From Staphylococcus canis (GTDB lineage: Bacteria; Bacillota; Bacilli; Staphylococcales; Staphylococcaceae), in the NCBI RefSeq assembly GCF_016238445.1, contig NZ_JABANU010000015.1, positions 1 through 64,000 of the forward strand: DNA of 64,000 bases. The letters are read 5' to 3'. Every line of letters begins with the position of its first letter. The first letter of the stretch is position 1. Shown one piece after another: positions 28,993 through 38,196 of this stretch. A model generated the notes under the pieces. That model worked only from the letters and a program-made list of their open reading frames with translations, searched no databases and was not told the DNA's origin. The translations under genes and the position numbers were made by a program.

Positions 28993-29715
28993 ATGACTAA
29001 TAGTATTTTAGTCGTAGATGATGAACATCGTATTAGAAAATTACTCAAACTATATCTAGAAAGAGAAGGCTACGAGATTATTGAAGCAAGTAATGGGCGA
29101 GATGCTTTAGATCTTGCGCTTAAAAACGACTATGGTTGTATTCTTTTAGACCTAATGTTACCTGAAATCGATGGTATGGATGTTGCACTACGTTTGCGTG
29201 AAACAAAGGACACTCCAATCATTATGCTCACTGCTAAAGGTGAAGAAAATAATCGGGTTGAAGGATTTGAGTCAGGTGCAGATGACTATATTGTAAAACC
29301 ATTTTCTCCTAGAGAAGTCGTCTTACGCGTAAAAGCTTTATTACGTAGAACGCAAGCGGCAATGACAGAAACGAATGAACCGCATGCACGAGATATGATT
29401 GAATTCACACATTTAACAATCGATAATGATGCACATAAAGTTTTAGCTGATGGAAAAACTGTTAATCTCACTCCAAAAGAATACGAATTATTAATATTCT
29501 TGGCTAAAACACCAAATAAAGTATTTGACCGTGAACAATTGCTCAAAGAAGTTTGGCATTATGAATTTTACGGTGACTTAAGAACTGTAGATACGCACGT
29601 TAAACGTTTACGTGAAAAACTTAATCGTGTATCATCTGAAGCTGCTAAGATGATACAGACGGTTTGGGGTGTTGGATATAAATTTGAGGTACCACAATTA
29701 GATGAAACGTCTTAA
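28993..29715 (+). CDS. srrA: Response regulator SrrA (ResD-like)
   Basis: SrrA controls anaerobic and respiratory genes. The receiver domain (about 1-118) has the phosphoacceptor D53 in ILLDLMLPE, and an OmpR/PhoB-type winged helix fills about 135-235 (LTPKEYELLI...DLRTVDTHVKRLREKL). I took the second of two adjacent ATGs because it gives the S. aureus numbering D53; the first is 28990, and both have acceptable spacing from GGGAGG. srrB overlaps its end by 14 bases. Confidence 0.95.
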   Translation: MTNSILVVDDEHRIRKLLKLYLEREGYEIIEASNGRDALDLALKNDYGCILLDLMLPEIDGMDVALRLRETKDTPIIMLTAKGEENNRVEGFESGADDYIVKPFSPREVVLRVKALLRRTQAAMTETNEPHARDMIEFTHLTIDNDAHKVLADGKTVNLTPKEYELLIFLAKTPNKVFDREQLLKEVWHYEFYGDLRTVDTHVKRLREKLNRVSSEAAKMIQTVWGVGYKFEVPQLDETS

Positions 29716-31438
29716 TACCGTTGTTGTAAAACTGTGGTTAACTATTATTTTAATAGTAACGACAGTTTTAATTTTATTAAGTGCAGCTTTAATTACATTT
29801 ATGCAATATTATATTACTCAAACGACAGAACAATCTCTATATGAAAATGCAGAAAATATTACAAAAGTATTAGAACAAAGTAGTAATCGAGATGTTGCTA
29901 TTAAAAATAGTGAAATACTTTTAGAAAGTCATAAAGGATTAATCATACTACCAGATAAAAAAAAGTCAATTTCTCAAAACACATTAAAATCTAAAATGCT
30001 TCAAGAAATAGAGCAACATAAAGCATACCAAAAAGTTTTCAAGCAAGACAAACCAGTTTTAAAACATGTCACAATTGAGTTTGAAAAACAAAAACGCACC
30101 TATGTCTTATTAGGCTATCCTTCAAAGGATGTTAATGGTAAGCCTGCTGCAGTTTTCATTTATCAAGATTTGAAAAGTATTGATGAAACGAATAATTACA
30201 TCGCAATTATTATACTTATTACTGCGATTATATTCTTAGCAATCACTACTATTTTTGCATTTTTCTTATCAACTCGAATTACGAAGCCGCTTCGTCTACT
30301 CAAAAATCAAGCTAAAGAAGTGCTACAAGGTCACGATGTTAAACGTGTGCCTATATATACTAAAGACGAGATTGGCGAATTAGCTATGACATTTAATAAA
30401 ATGAGCCGTAATATACAAAGTCATATTAATGCCTTAACTACATCTAAAAATGTACGAGATACGCTCATCAATTCTATGGTGGAAGGCGTACTTGGTATCA
30501 ATCACAAGCGAGAAATCATATTATCAAATGAGATGGCCCACAATATGTTAACCAAAATGTCTGATTCAGATCGTACCACATTTGAAACCCAGATTACTCA
30601 AACTTTTCATAATCAAAGTACAGAATATCAGGAATATGAAATTAATAAGTCATACTTTGTGGTGATTATGACTTATATAGACAAGATTGAACATAATGGT
30701 AGTAGTGGACTAGTTGTAGTGATTCGAGATATGACGAATGAACATCATATGGAGCAAGTTAAAAAAGACTTCATCGCTAATGTTTCTCATGAATTAAGGA
30801 CACCTATTGCATTATTACAAGGTTATACTGAATCAATTGTTGATGGTATCGTAACCGAACCTGAAGAAATCAATGAATCTCTATTAGTTGTACTTGATGA
30901 ATCAAAACGTTTGAATCGTTTAGTTAATGAACTATTAAATGTAGCCAAAATGGATGCAGAAGGGATTCATATCAACAAAGAGAATCAGCCAATGACACCA
31001 CTTATACAGAAAATGGCTGCCAAATATCGAAAACAAGCTCTTGAATATCAACTCTCACTTAATTTTGAAGAAGATCGTTTGATGAATGAATTATGGTCTT
31101 ATGATTTTGATAAGATTGAACAAGTTCTTACTAATCTAGTTGATAATGCAACACGTTATACACAAAGTGGTGATAGTATTTCGATTACCAGTCGTGAAGA
31201 AGGTAACTACTATGTGCTTGAAGTTCAAGATACAGGTGTCGGCATTGCACCTGAGCATTTAGAATCTGTTTTTGAGCGTTTTTACAAGGTAGATGCAGCG
31301 AGAAAGCGTGGGAAACAAGGTACCGGTTTAGGTCTTTTTATCTCTCGTATGATTGTTGAAGCACATGGCGGACAATTACAATTAGAAAGTACAGTGAATG
31401 TAGGTACTACCTTTATAATTAAATTGCCTAAACCATAA
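29702..31438 (+). CDS. srrB: Sensor histidine kinase SrrB (ResE-like)
   Basis: SrrB (578 residues) is the membrane partner of SrrA, thought to sense the state of the menaquinone pool. It has transmembrane helices at about 10-34 and 165-190 around an extracellular domain, then HAMP (about 190-243), a PAS-like region (about 250-350), the phosphorylation site H363 in NVSHELRTP, and an ATPase domain with DNATRYT, DTGVGI and GTGLGLF. The protein contains no cysteine; redox-active cysteines were reported in the catalytic domain of S. aureus SrrB (from memory), so that mechanism cannot apply here. Confidence 0.94.
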   Translation: MKRLNTVVVKLWLTIILIVTTVLILLSAALITFMQYYITQTTEQSLYENAENITKVLEQSSNRDVAIKNSEILLESHKGLIILPDKKKSISQNTLKSKMLQEIEQHKAYQKVFKQDKPVLKHVTIEFEKQKRTYVLLGYPSKDVNGKPAAVFIYQDLKSIDETNNYIAIIILITAIIFLAITTIFAFFLSTRITKPLRLLKNQAKEVLQGHDVKRVPIYTKDEIGELAMTFNKMSRNIQSHINALTTSKNVRDTLINSMVEGVLGINHKREIILSNEMAHNMLTKMSDSDRTTFETQITQTFHNQSTEYQEYEINKSYFVVIMTYIDKIEHNGSSGLVVVIRDMTNEHHMEQVKKDFIANVSHELRTPIALLQGYTESIVDGIVTEPEEINESLLVVLDESKRLNRLVNELLNVAKMDAEGIHINKENQPMTPLIQKMAAKYRKQALEYQLSLNFEEDRLMNELWSYDFDKIEQVLTNLVDNATRYTQSGDSISITSREEGNYYVLEVQDTGVGIAPEHLESVFERFYKVDAARKRGKQGTGLGLFISRMIVEAHGGQLQLESTVNVGTTFIIKLPKP

Positions 31439-31471
31439 AAAGCACAGAGTGACTCTTAAAGAGCATAAACA

Positions 31472-31500
31472 TTGTCACATTACTAAATGTTTTGTATGAT
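31472..31500 (+). promoter_or_regulatory. Promoter of the FMN riboswitch-ribU unit
   Basis: TTGTCA (31472-31477) and TATGAT (31495-31500) are 17 bases apart and place the transcript start about 18 bases before the riboswitch. Confidence 0.65.
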
Positions 31501-31524
31501 AATGTTGTTTGAAAATCAAAATTC

Positions 31525-31715
31525 ATCTTCGGGGTCGGGTGTAATTCCCAACCGGCAGTAAATTAAGCCTGCGACCCAAAAAAGAACAATTCTTTTTTAG
31601 CTGATCTAGTGAGAATCTAGAGCCGACAGTATAGTCTGGAAGGGAGAAGATGGAGGTTTATTTGTGTTGCTTTTAAATCCTCCAATTCTAGCAAGATGAA
31701 TTAAAGGAGGATATT
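31525..31715 (+). promoter_or_regulatory. FMN riboswitch (RFN element) controlling ribU
   Basis: The aptamer (31525-31651) has all conserved blocks: GGGTCGGGTG, AACCGGCAGTA, AGCCTGCGACC, CTGATCTAGTGAGA, AGAGCCGACAGT and GGGAGAAGA. P1 pairs ATCTTC (31525-31530) with GAAGAT (31646-31651). Downstream, TCCTCC with AATTC (31678-31688) can pair with GAATT and the ribosome binding site GGAGGA (31698-31711), or instead TAAATCCTCC (31674-31683) can pair with GGAGGTTTA (31652-31660). No T-run follows, so control is probably at translation. FMN would be expected to lower ribU expression. Confidence 0.95.
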
Positions 31716-32264
31716 ATGAAACAAAAGCAAACCAAAAAAATGATAGTAGTGGGAATGTTAAGCGCAATTGCTTTTATACTAATGTTTATTAAATTTCCAC
31801 TCCCTTTTTTACCACCATATTTAACTGTCGATTTTAGTGATGTACCAGCATTAATCGCGACGTTCACATTTGGTCCAGTAGCTGGTCTACTTGTTGAATT
31901 TATTAAAAACTTACTAAACTTCTTTTTCAACATGAGTGACCCTGTAGGCCCAGTAGCAAACTTTATCGCTGGTAGTAGTTTAATGATAGTCAGTTATTGG
32001 ATTTATATAAGAAAGCAAACAACGCGTTCATTAATAATTGGTCTATTGTTTGGTGTTATAGTAATGACAATTGTGTTAAGTATTTTAAATTATTTTGTAC
32101 TATTACCTTTATATGGGGCAATTATGAATTTATCTGATATCACGCACAATTTGAAAGTTATAATTACTGCTGGAATTATTCCATTTAACATAATTAAAGG
32201 AATTTTAGTTTCTATTGTATTTGTTCTTTTATTCAAAAGATTATCAAAAATCATAAAATCATAA
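31716..32264 (+). CDS. ribU: Riboflavin ECF transporter S component RibU
   Basis: RibU (182 residues) is the membrane substrate-binding subunit of an energy-coupling-factor transporter that imports riboflavin. About six hydrophobic helices are visible, and PPYLTVDFSDVPALI near the N-terminus is the family riboflavin-binding region. The ATPase and T components are not encoded here and are normally shared. The FMN riboswitch directly upstream confirms the substrate. It corresponds to B. subtilis ypaA (fmnP). Confidence 0.95.
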   Translation: MKQKQTKKMIVVGMLSAIAFILMFIKFPLPFLPPYLTVDFSDVPALIATFTFGPVAGLLVEFIKNLLNFFFNMSDPVGPVANFIAGSSLMIVSYWIYIRKQTTRSLIIGLLFGVIVMTIVLSILNYFVLLPLYGAIMNLSDITHNLKVIITAGIIPFNIIKGILVSIVFVLLFKRLSKIIKS

Positions 32265-32278
32265 GCTGTTATAAAAAG

Positions 32279-32312
32279 AGACCTGTTAGTGCGTAACATA
32301 ACAGGTCTTAAT
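32279..32312 (+). terminator. Terminator after ribU
   Basis: AGACCTGTTA (32279-32288) pairs with TAACAGGTCT (32299-32308) around a 10-base loop; the tail is TAATTATTAT, only moderately T-rich. Confidence 0.65.
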
Positions 32313-32401
32313 TATTATAAATGAGATGTATTGATTCTATTCAATGAATCGATTTAATTTATAAAAACGTACTCAAAAAAATCATATGTTGACTCAATAT
32401 T

Positions 32402-32668
<267 letters not shown>

Positions 32669-32755
32669 TCAAAGTGCCATACTAACATTATAATTTCATT
32701 GTAGTTATGTATACATACTTTTTCAATATATTCGTCTAAAAGAATGGAGTTTGTC

Positions 32756-33718
32756 ATGAATTATTTAATCAAATATGTATATCATCAGGCCTCTAAATTT
32801 AAAACTGAAAAAAGCATATATAATATTATCACAGGTAAAAAATCTCATCAAACTTTTTTTGATGCTGTTTCACTTAATGTCTTATCTTTATTTGGTATTC
32901 TACCAGATTTAACTTTTGATACATTTAAAACACTCATATATTCTAAAGATAATGATACACCAAACGTTCATCAAGGTATCCCAACCTCAAACCAAATAAC
33001 ATTTCGTGAACTACAGTTTACTTTTATTGCATTACAATTAGTAATTCAGACTTTATCAAATCAATATCATAATCATCTTAGTTTTATGCCATTGACGTCA
33101 AATACTGCTATTCATAAAAAGGTTAAAGTACTTTATCACAACATTCAATCTCAAGATGCCTTTCAAAATGTTGAGGATGAAATTTATGACTTATTCGAAC
33201 AACTGAATCATAAAAACGAAACGAGTATACTACATTATTTTTTATCTGGTTATCAAGAAACAATGTATACCTTCAAACAAGTATCTCTTATTCACAATTT
33301 GAGTGAAGACGATATGATGTTATTATATTATATTGATTTACTAAATCTTTATGAATTACTTCAGAATACTAATCGATATCCAAATTTAAACCAATGTCTT
33401 TTTCAACCCATTGTATCAAAACCAGTATGGCAAACATATCATTATTTAACAAATGGTTATCATCTCAATGAAATCGCAAATATTTTGAATGTAACAATGA
33501 GTACTATAGAAGATCATATTCTTGATCTTTTCATAAAAGGTTATTTAAATAATTATTCATTTTTTTTAAGAAGTTCTCTTGAACAATTTGTGCATTATTA
33601 TCGAAAACATCCTAATCTAAAGTTAAAACATTATAAATCTTTATTTAATGAGATGAGTTATTTTGAAATCAAGCTTTCAATAGTAGGGTTATCGAGAGGT
33701 GATATTAATGCTAATTAA
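32756..33718 (+). CDS. YpbB-like protein with RecQ-type helix-turn-helix domain
   Basis: The C-terminal part of this roughly 320-residue protein (about 225-275, with YHLNEIANILNVTMSTIEDHI) matches the HTH_40 helix-turn-helix found at the end of many RecQ/WRN-type helicases. The N-terminal 220 residues are helical with no known motif. It overlaps the recQ start, so the two chains are probably made together and may work together. The frame opens with an ATG at 32744, but GGAG at 32746-32749 supports the ATG at 32756. It is the counterpart of B. subtilis ypbB next to recS. Confidence 0.8.
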   Translation: MNYLIKYVYHQASKFKTEKSIYNIITGKKSHQTFFDAVSLNVLSLFGILPDLTFDTFKTLIYSKDNDTPNVHQGIPTSNQITFRELQFTFIALQLVIQTLSNQYHNHLSFMPLTSNTAIHKKVKVLYHNIQSQDAFQNVEDEIYDLFEQLNHKNETSILHYFLSGYQETMYTFKQVSLIHNLSEDDMMLLYYIDLLNLYELLQNTNRYPNLNQCLFQPIVSKPVWQTYHYLTNGYHLNEIANILNVTMSTIEDHILDLFIKGYLNNYSFFLRSSLEQFVHYYRKHPNLKLKHYKSLFNEMSYFEIKLSIVGLSRGDINAN

Positions 33719-35084
33719 TGCATTGAAACAATACTTTGGATTTGAAACCTTCAAACCAGGACAAAAAGAAATCATTGAGAAAGTGCTTCAGAAACAAAAT
33801 ACTTTAGGAATATTACCAACTGGTAGTGGGAAGAGTTTATGCTACCAATTACCAACATATATTAATCAAAAACCGACGCTTATCATATCACCTTTGATTT
33901 CCTTAATGGACGACCAAGTGATGCAAATGCGGATGAATGGCGAACATCGTGTTGTTGCAATACACTCTGGAATGGATGATATTGAAAGAATCAATGCCTA
34001 TCGCCAAATACACTTAGCACGATTTATTTTTGTAAGTCCAGAATTCATTTTATTGCCACAAAACTTTAAAAGAATTAAATCCATTGATTTTGGATTAATT
34101 GTATTAGACGAAGCACACTGTTTATCAGAGTGGGGATTTGACTTTAGACCACACTACGTCCGAATTGGTGAGATAACAAATTATTTTAGCCGAACACCTA
34201 TATTAGCTTTAACTGCTACAGCATCAATCAATTTAAAAAACGATATCGAAAGTGTAGTACGACAATCTTTTGAATCTATTCAATTCTCAATGGATCGTCC
34301 GAATATCTCATTATCTGTTATTCACACTTTAGATTATAACGATAAAGTAGAGCGATTGCTGTCTATAATTGAAAATTCTGGTCCCACTATAGTCTATGTG
34401 TCATCAAAAAAAGTATGTTTAGATTTAGCTGAAAAGATATACAGTGCTGGATTTTTAACCGGTATTTATCATGCAGATTTAACATACCAAGAAAGATTTA
34501 CAGTGCAACAACAATTTTCTTCAAATGAAATTCCAGTTGTTGTAGCGACGAGTGCTTTTGGTATGGGTATTAATAAACCTGATGTTCGAACAGTGATTCA
34601 TTTTCATCTTCCTCCTAGTCCCTCAAGCTACATTCAAGAAATCGGACGTGCAGGAAGAGATCAAGAAAAAAGTCAAGCAATTACATTATTTCAAGATGAT
34701 GATTCATATCTAATGGAAACTTTGGCAATAGGAAGTATGATTACATCACAAGATATCAAATTATATAAAGAAGGCATATTACTTGATGATGATAAACGTA
34801 CTAACATTGAACAACTTAATCATGCCTTTAGTTTGGATCAGCTCGAAACGATTTTTGAAAATCAATACAAAAGAAAAACAGAAGCATACTACCATATGAT
34901 TAAATTTGCGACGACAAAGCATTGTAGAAGAACATTATTACTGAGTTATTTTAATATGCCAAAGAAAACTTTTACTCAATGTTGCGATTGTTGTGAAGAA
35001 ATTAAGCCACTTCGCATTAAAAATGCTAAAAAAGTAAAACGAAAAATGAATTATCATGAAAAACTCTCAAGTTTATTTAGATAA
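33708..35084 (+). CDS. recQ: ATP-dependent DNA helicase RecQ (RecS-like short form)
   Basis: This 458-residue superfamily 2 helicase has Walker A PTGSGKS at 37-43, DEAH at 134-137, and motifs ALTATAS, ATSAFGMGINKPDVR and QEIGRAGRD. A zinc-binding cysteine group follows (C406, then C425, C426, C428 and C429 in TQCCDCCE). The winged-helix and HRDC domains of long RecQ proteins are missing; the preceding gene encodes the helix-turn-helix separately. I chose the ATG at 33708, 7 bases after AGAGGTG, over the GTG at 33699. Confidence 0.92.
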   Translation: MLINALKQYFGFETFKPGQKEIIEKVLQKQNTLGILPTGSGKSLCYQLPTYINQKPTLIISPLISLMDDQVMQMRMNGEHRVVAIHSGMDDIERINAYRQIHLARFIFVSPEFILLPQNFKRIKSIDFGLIVLDEAHCLSEWGFDFRPHYVRIGEITNYFSRTPILALTATASINLKNDIESVVRQSFESIQFSMDRPNISLSVIHTLDYNDKVERLLSIIENSGPTIVYVSSKKVCLDLAEKIYSAGFLTGIYHADLTYQERFTVQQQFSSNEIPVVVATSAFGMGINKPDVRTVIHFHLPPSPSSYIQEIGRAGRDQEKSQAITLFQDDDSYLMETLAIGSMITSQDIKLYKEGILLDDDKRTNIEQLNHAFSLDQLETIFENQYKRKTEAYYHMIKFATTKHCRRTLLLSYFNMPKKTFTQCCDCCEEIKPLRIKNAKKVKRKMNYHEKLSSLFR

Positions 35085-35301
35085 CATATGTATTCGCTTT
35101 ACACTGCCTTTTTAAACAAGCTATAATTGAATATATCAATATATCAGAGCATAAGGGACTTTTAATGCGCTTTTAAAATGAAGTCAAAGTTATATTTTTA
35201 TTTTACTAAGCCTATAAAGTAAACTTAGATAATCAATATTAAAACCGTATATGTCCCATATCTGTTATTATTCTAAAAATACATAGGAAGGATGAGTTTA
35301 T

Positions 35302-36774
35302 TTGTCAAAAGACAATTTTAAGGACGAATTTGAAAGAAATCGTCAAGAAATTAAACCAAATCACACATCAAATTCAGATGAAAGTGAAATTTTTGAACAA
35401 GACAATGATTTTTCTAATGATCAGCAAGAATTCCCGCCACGAAATGCATCCAGAAGGCATCGAAAACGTGCTCAAATTGATAATTCAAAAGACGGTGCAA
35501 ATGCTCAAAACCCATCAAACACAGGGAAGCGTCCTGGTGTTGCTGGAGGCGTAATTAATAAAAAGAATAAAACGACTCATCACGATAAAGATATACAAAG
35601 TAACAATAATGAAAAAAATGATTTAAAAAATAAAACCGTCAATGAAAAGAATAAAGCTCAAAATGATAATAAAATAAATCAATCAACTCAAAAACAAGAT
35701 AAAGTTCAACACTCAAAATCATCTAAAAAAGATAAAATTGCTGGAGATGTTGGAGCTGCTGCAACAGGAGCTGCCGCTTCTAAACTGAACCATAAAACAG
35801 ACAAAAAACATTCAGATTTAGATCACCATGGTAAGACTAAGGATCAAAACAATGAAGATCACACATTAAACAATCATGATAAAGATAAAAATGGCAATAA
35901 AAAGAAAGCTATTGCTGGTGCATCAGGTGCTGCAGCCTCTGGTGTAGCAGGGGCTAAAGCTTCAAAAGCTAACGCTCAAACAACTCATGAACATACTCAT
36001 TCGACACACAATAATGAAACCAATGAGTTTAATGAACAAAAACATTCATCCACTGAAAAAGAAAGACCAAGAGAGAGTGTTGCTAATGGATCTAACGGTG
36101 GATTCTTCAGACGTATCCTCCCTATTTTAGCAGCAATATTATTATTAGGTGCTCTAGCGATTTTTGGTGGCATTTATCTCTTTAATCAAAATAATGGTGA
36201 TCATAACAATAACAATCAACAAGTAGCTCAAAATACTGATAAACAAGAAGATAATAAAGCAGATAAAGAAAAATCAGATAAAGAAGCTAAAAAAGAGAAC
36301 GACTCTAATAAAAATGCAAAAAAAGATAGGGACACAGATTCTAAGTCAGATAAACAAAAAGCAACAACTAATGAAAAAGAAAACAATAAAAACAATTCAA
36401 ATGCTGCAAATACTAACGAATCAGCAAATCAACAAGAACAAGGTAATGCAGTAGCAAATAATCAACAATATGACAATAGTTATGATCAACAGGCTACAGA
36501 TCAATATCAAAATGATTATAATCAACAAGCTAATCAAGGTAATACTTTAAATCAAGACCAATATCAACAAAATAATCAACTTCCAGCTCAAAACACTCAA
36601 CAAAATCAAAACACGGGTAATCAAACACATACAGTTAGCGGTAAAGAAAATCTTTATCGTATAGCAATTCAGTATTATGGTAGTGGTACTCCTGAAAATG
36701 TTGATAAAATTAGAAAAGCCAATGGTATTAATGGTAATACGATTAGTAACGGCCAACAATTAATCATACCTTAA
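35302..36774 (+). CDS. ebpS: LysM-domain membrane protein EbpS
   Basis: This 490-residue envelope protein is very hydrophilic, rich in Asn, Lys, Asp and Gln, with two Gly/Ala-rich blocks (about 146-160 and 203-220), one membrane helix (about 271-294) and a C-terminal LysM peptidoglycan-binding domain (about 441-490). It is the orthologue of S. aureus elastin-binding protein EbpS. The hexapeptide TNSHQD, reported as the elastin-binding core in S. aureus, is absent; the matching region reads [11 protein letters not shown]. The start is a TTG after AGGAAGGATG. B. subtilis ypbE, also LysM-bearing, is at the same place. Confidence 0.9.
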   Translation: MSKDNFKDEFERNRQEIKPNHTSNSDESEIFEQDNDFSNDQQEFPPRNASRRHRKRAQIDNSKDGANAQNPSNTGKRPGVAGGVINKKNKTTHHDKDIQSNNNEKNDLKNKTVNEKNKAQNDNKINQSTQKQDKVQHSKSSKKDKIAGDVGAAATGAAASKLNHKTDKKHSDLDHHGKTKDQNNEDHTLNNHDKDKNGNKKKAIAGASGAAASGVAGAKASKANAQTTHEHTHSTHNNETNEFNEQKHSSTEKERPRESVANGSNGGFFRRILPILAAILLLGALAIFGGIYLFNQNNGDHNNNNQQVAQNTDKQEDNKADKEKSDKEAKKENDSNKNAKKDRDTDSKSDKQKATTNEKENNKNNSNAANTNESANQQEQGNAVANNQQYDNSYDQQATDQYQNDYNQQANQGNTLNQDQYQQNNQLPAQNTQQNQNTGNQTHTVSGKENLYRIAIQYYGSGTPENVDKIRKANGINGNTISNGQQLIIP

Positions 36775-36778
36775 ATAA

Positions 36779-36851
36779 AAGACGGTTACTTCAATTTGAT
36801 ATAAGGATAGGGTTTCTATCTTTGTTAATAATAGAAGTAATCGTCTTTTTC
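36779..36851 (+). terminator. Terminator after ebpS
   Basis: AAGACGGTTACTTC (36779-36792) pairs with GAAGTAATCGTCTT (36834-36847); the loop holds a second small GATAG/CTATC hairpin. A T-run follows. Confidence 0.75.
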
Positions 36852-36958
36852 GTATTCAAATCATTATGTTTGTTTAATCTATTAACCATAAATTAAAACA
36901 TATGTAATAGTGGACTAAAATACGGAATTTAAGCTATCTTTAATCATACAAAAAAAAT

Positions 36959-36967
36959 TGTTATAAT
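36959..36967 (+). promoter_or_regulatory. Extended -10 promoter element upstream of ypdA
   Basis: TGtTATAAT is a perfect extended -10 box with a weak -35 region. It predicts a transcript start near 36974, about 175 bases before the ypdA start codon. Confidence 0.55.
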
Positions 36968-36973
36968 ATTCAT

Positions 36974-37147
36974 TGGTAAAGACAAGGTTGTCTGAAGATA
37001 TACAGTGCTAGTATGAGAATTAGGAGGCAAGCTGTTAACTAATGTAGCACAAAGGTGAATGAAACGTTAGTTATTTAGAGTTACAAGTTTGTAAGTGAAT
37101 TTCTAATCTACGTTCTATCACTTTAATTTAGTAATAGCATTTAAAAA
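36974..37147 (+). promoter_or_regulatory. Structured leader (or small RNA) ahead of ypdA
   Basis: Three inverted repeats follow each other: AGACAA/TTGTCT (36980-36993), TAACTAATGT/ACGTTAGTTA (37036-37045 and 37064-37073) and TTACAA/TTGTAA (37081-37094). An AGGAGG at 37022-37027 has no start codon at usable distance. No T-run is seen before ypdA, so this looks like a 5' leader, although a processed small RNA is possible. It makes up most of the 373-base gap between ebpS and ypdA. I recognise no known riboswitch or T-box. Confidence 0.45.
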
Positions 37148-38134
37148 ATGAAAAAAATTGAAAGTATAATCATCGGTGCTGGACCATGTGGCTTAAGTGC
37201 TGCGATTGAACAAAAGCGTAAAGGCATTGAAACACTTATTATTGAAAAAGGAAACGTTGTCAACGCAATTTATAATTATCCAACACATCAAACTTTCTTC
37301 TCTTCAAGTGATAAATTGGGTATTGGAGATGTCCCATTCATTGTAGAAGAATTAAAGCCAAAGCGAAATCAAGCGCTAGTTTATTATAGAGAAGTGGTAA
37401 AATATCATCAATTAAAAATCAACGCTTTTGAAGAGGTATTAAATGTAACTAAAATCGATAATCATTTTACAATTACAACTACTAAAGATGTTTACCAATG
37501 TCGATATCTTACTGTTGCTACAGGCTATTATGGTCAACATAATCAACTTGACGTTAAAGGGGCAACATCTAATAAAGTTATGCATTATTTTAAAGAAGCA
37601 CATCCGTACTTCGATCAAGATATTGTAATAATTGGAGGTAAGAATTCAGCTGTTGATGCTGCAATTGAGCTTGAAAAAGCTGGTGCTAGAGTAACAGTTA
37701 TCTATCGTGGGGAAGATTACTCTCCGTCTATTAAACCTTGGATTCTACCTAATTTTGACTCACTTATTAGACGTGGGAATATCAATATGCATTTCAATAG
37801 TAACGTTACGCAAATTAACGAAGATAGCGTAACATTTGAAACTAATGGTGTCGAAAAAACGATTAAAAATGATTATGTTTTTGCGATGATTGGATATCAT
37901 CCAGATTATGACTTTTTGCAAACAATTGGTATCGATATTCATACAAATGAATACGGCACAGCCCCTATATATAATAAAGATACTTATGAAACAAATATCG
38001 AAAATTGTTATATAGCAGGAGTCATTGCTGCAGGGAACGATGCAAATACTATATTCATAGAAAATGGGAAATTTCACGGTATACACATCGCTCAAGATAT
38101 TATTGCTAAAAAACAAGGTCCTCTAGAATCTTAA
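37148..38134 (+). CDS. ypdA: Bacillithiol disulfide reductase YpdA (Bdr)
   Basis: This 328-residue FAD/NADPH flavoprotein reduces bacillithiol disulfide, restoring the thiol used by bacilliredoxins. The FAD loop GAGPCG includes the conserved C14, reported as essential in S. aureus YpdA (from memory). The NADPH-binding motif IIGGKNSAVDAA begins near residue 158. The ATG at 37148 is the only reasonable start because an in-frame stop lies one codon further upstream, yet there is no ribosome binding site before it. Its substrate system is completed by BrxB and BshA in this window. Confidence 0.92.
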   Translation: MKKIESIIIGAGPCGLSAAIEQKRKGIETLIIEKGNVVNAIYNYPTHQTFFSSSDKLGIGDVPFIVEELKPKRNQALVYYREVVKYHQLKINAFEEVLNVTKIDNHFTITTTKDVYQCRYLTVATGYYGQHNQLDVKGATSNKVMHYFKEAHPYFDQDIVIIGGKNSAVDAAIELEKAGARVTVIYRGEDYSPSIKPWILPNFDSLIRRGNINMHFNSNVTQINEDSVTFETNGVEKTIKNDYVFAMIGYHPDYDFLQTIGIDIHTNEYGTAPIYNKDTYETNIENCYIAGVIAAGNDANTIFIENGKFHGIHIAQDIIAKKQGPLES

Positions 38135-38146
38135 AGTTCATTATAT

Positions 38147-38192
38147 AAAAAAGCAATGTCGAAATACATTTGTAATTTGACATTGCTTTTTC
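38147..38192. terminator. Bidirectional terminator between ypdA and ansA
   Basis: GCAATGTC (38153-38160) pairs with GACATTGC (38179-38186), flanked by A6 on the left and T5 on the right, so it can stop both convergent genes. Confidence 0.85.
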
Positions 38193-38196
38193 GTTA

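Noticed and set aside
32328-32351. Hairpin ATTGATTC/GAATCGAT between ribU and fer, considered as a fer terminator
   Set aside because: It has a short stem with a G-U pair and no T-run on either strand, so a terminator cannot be supported.
37760-38116. Minus-strand open frame of 118 codons inside ypdA
   Set aside because: It is a shadow of the well-supported ypdA coding frame, with no ribosome binding site or promoter.
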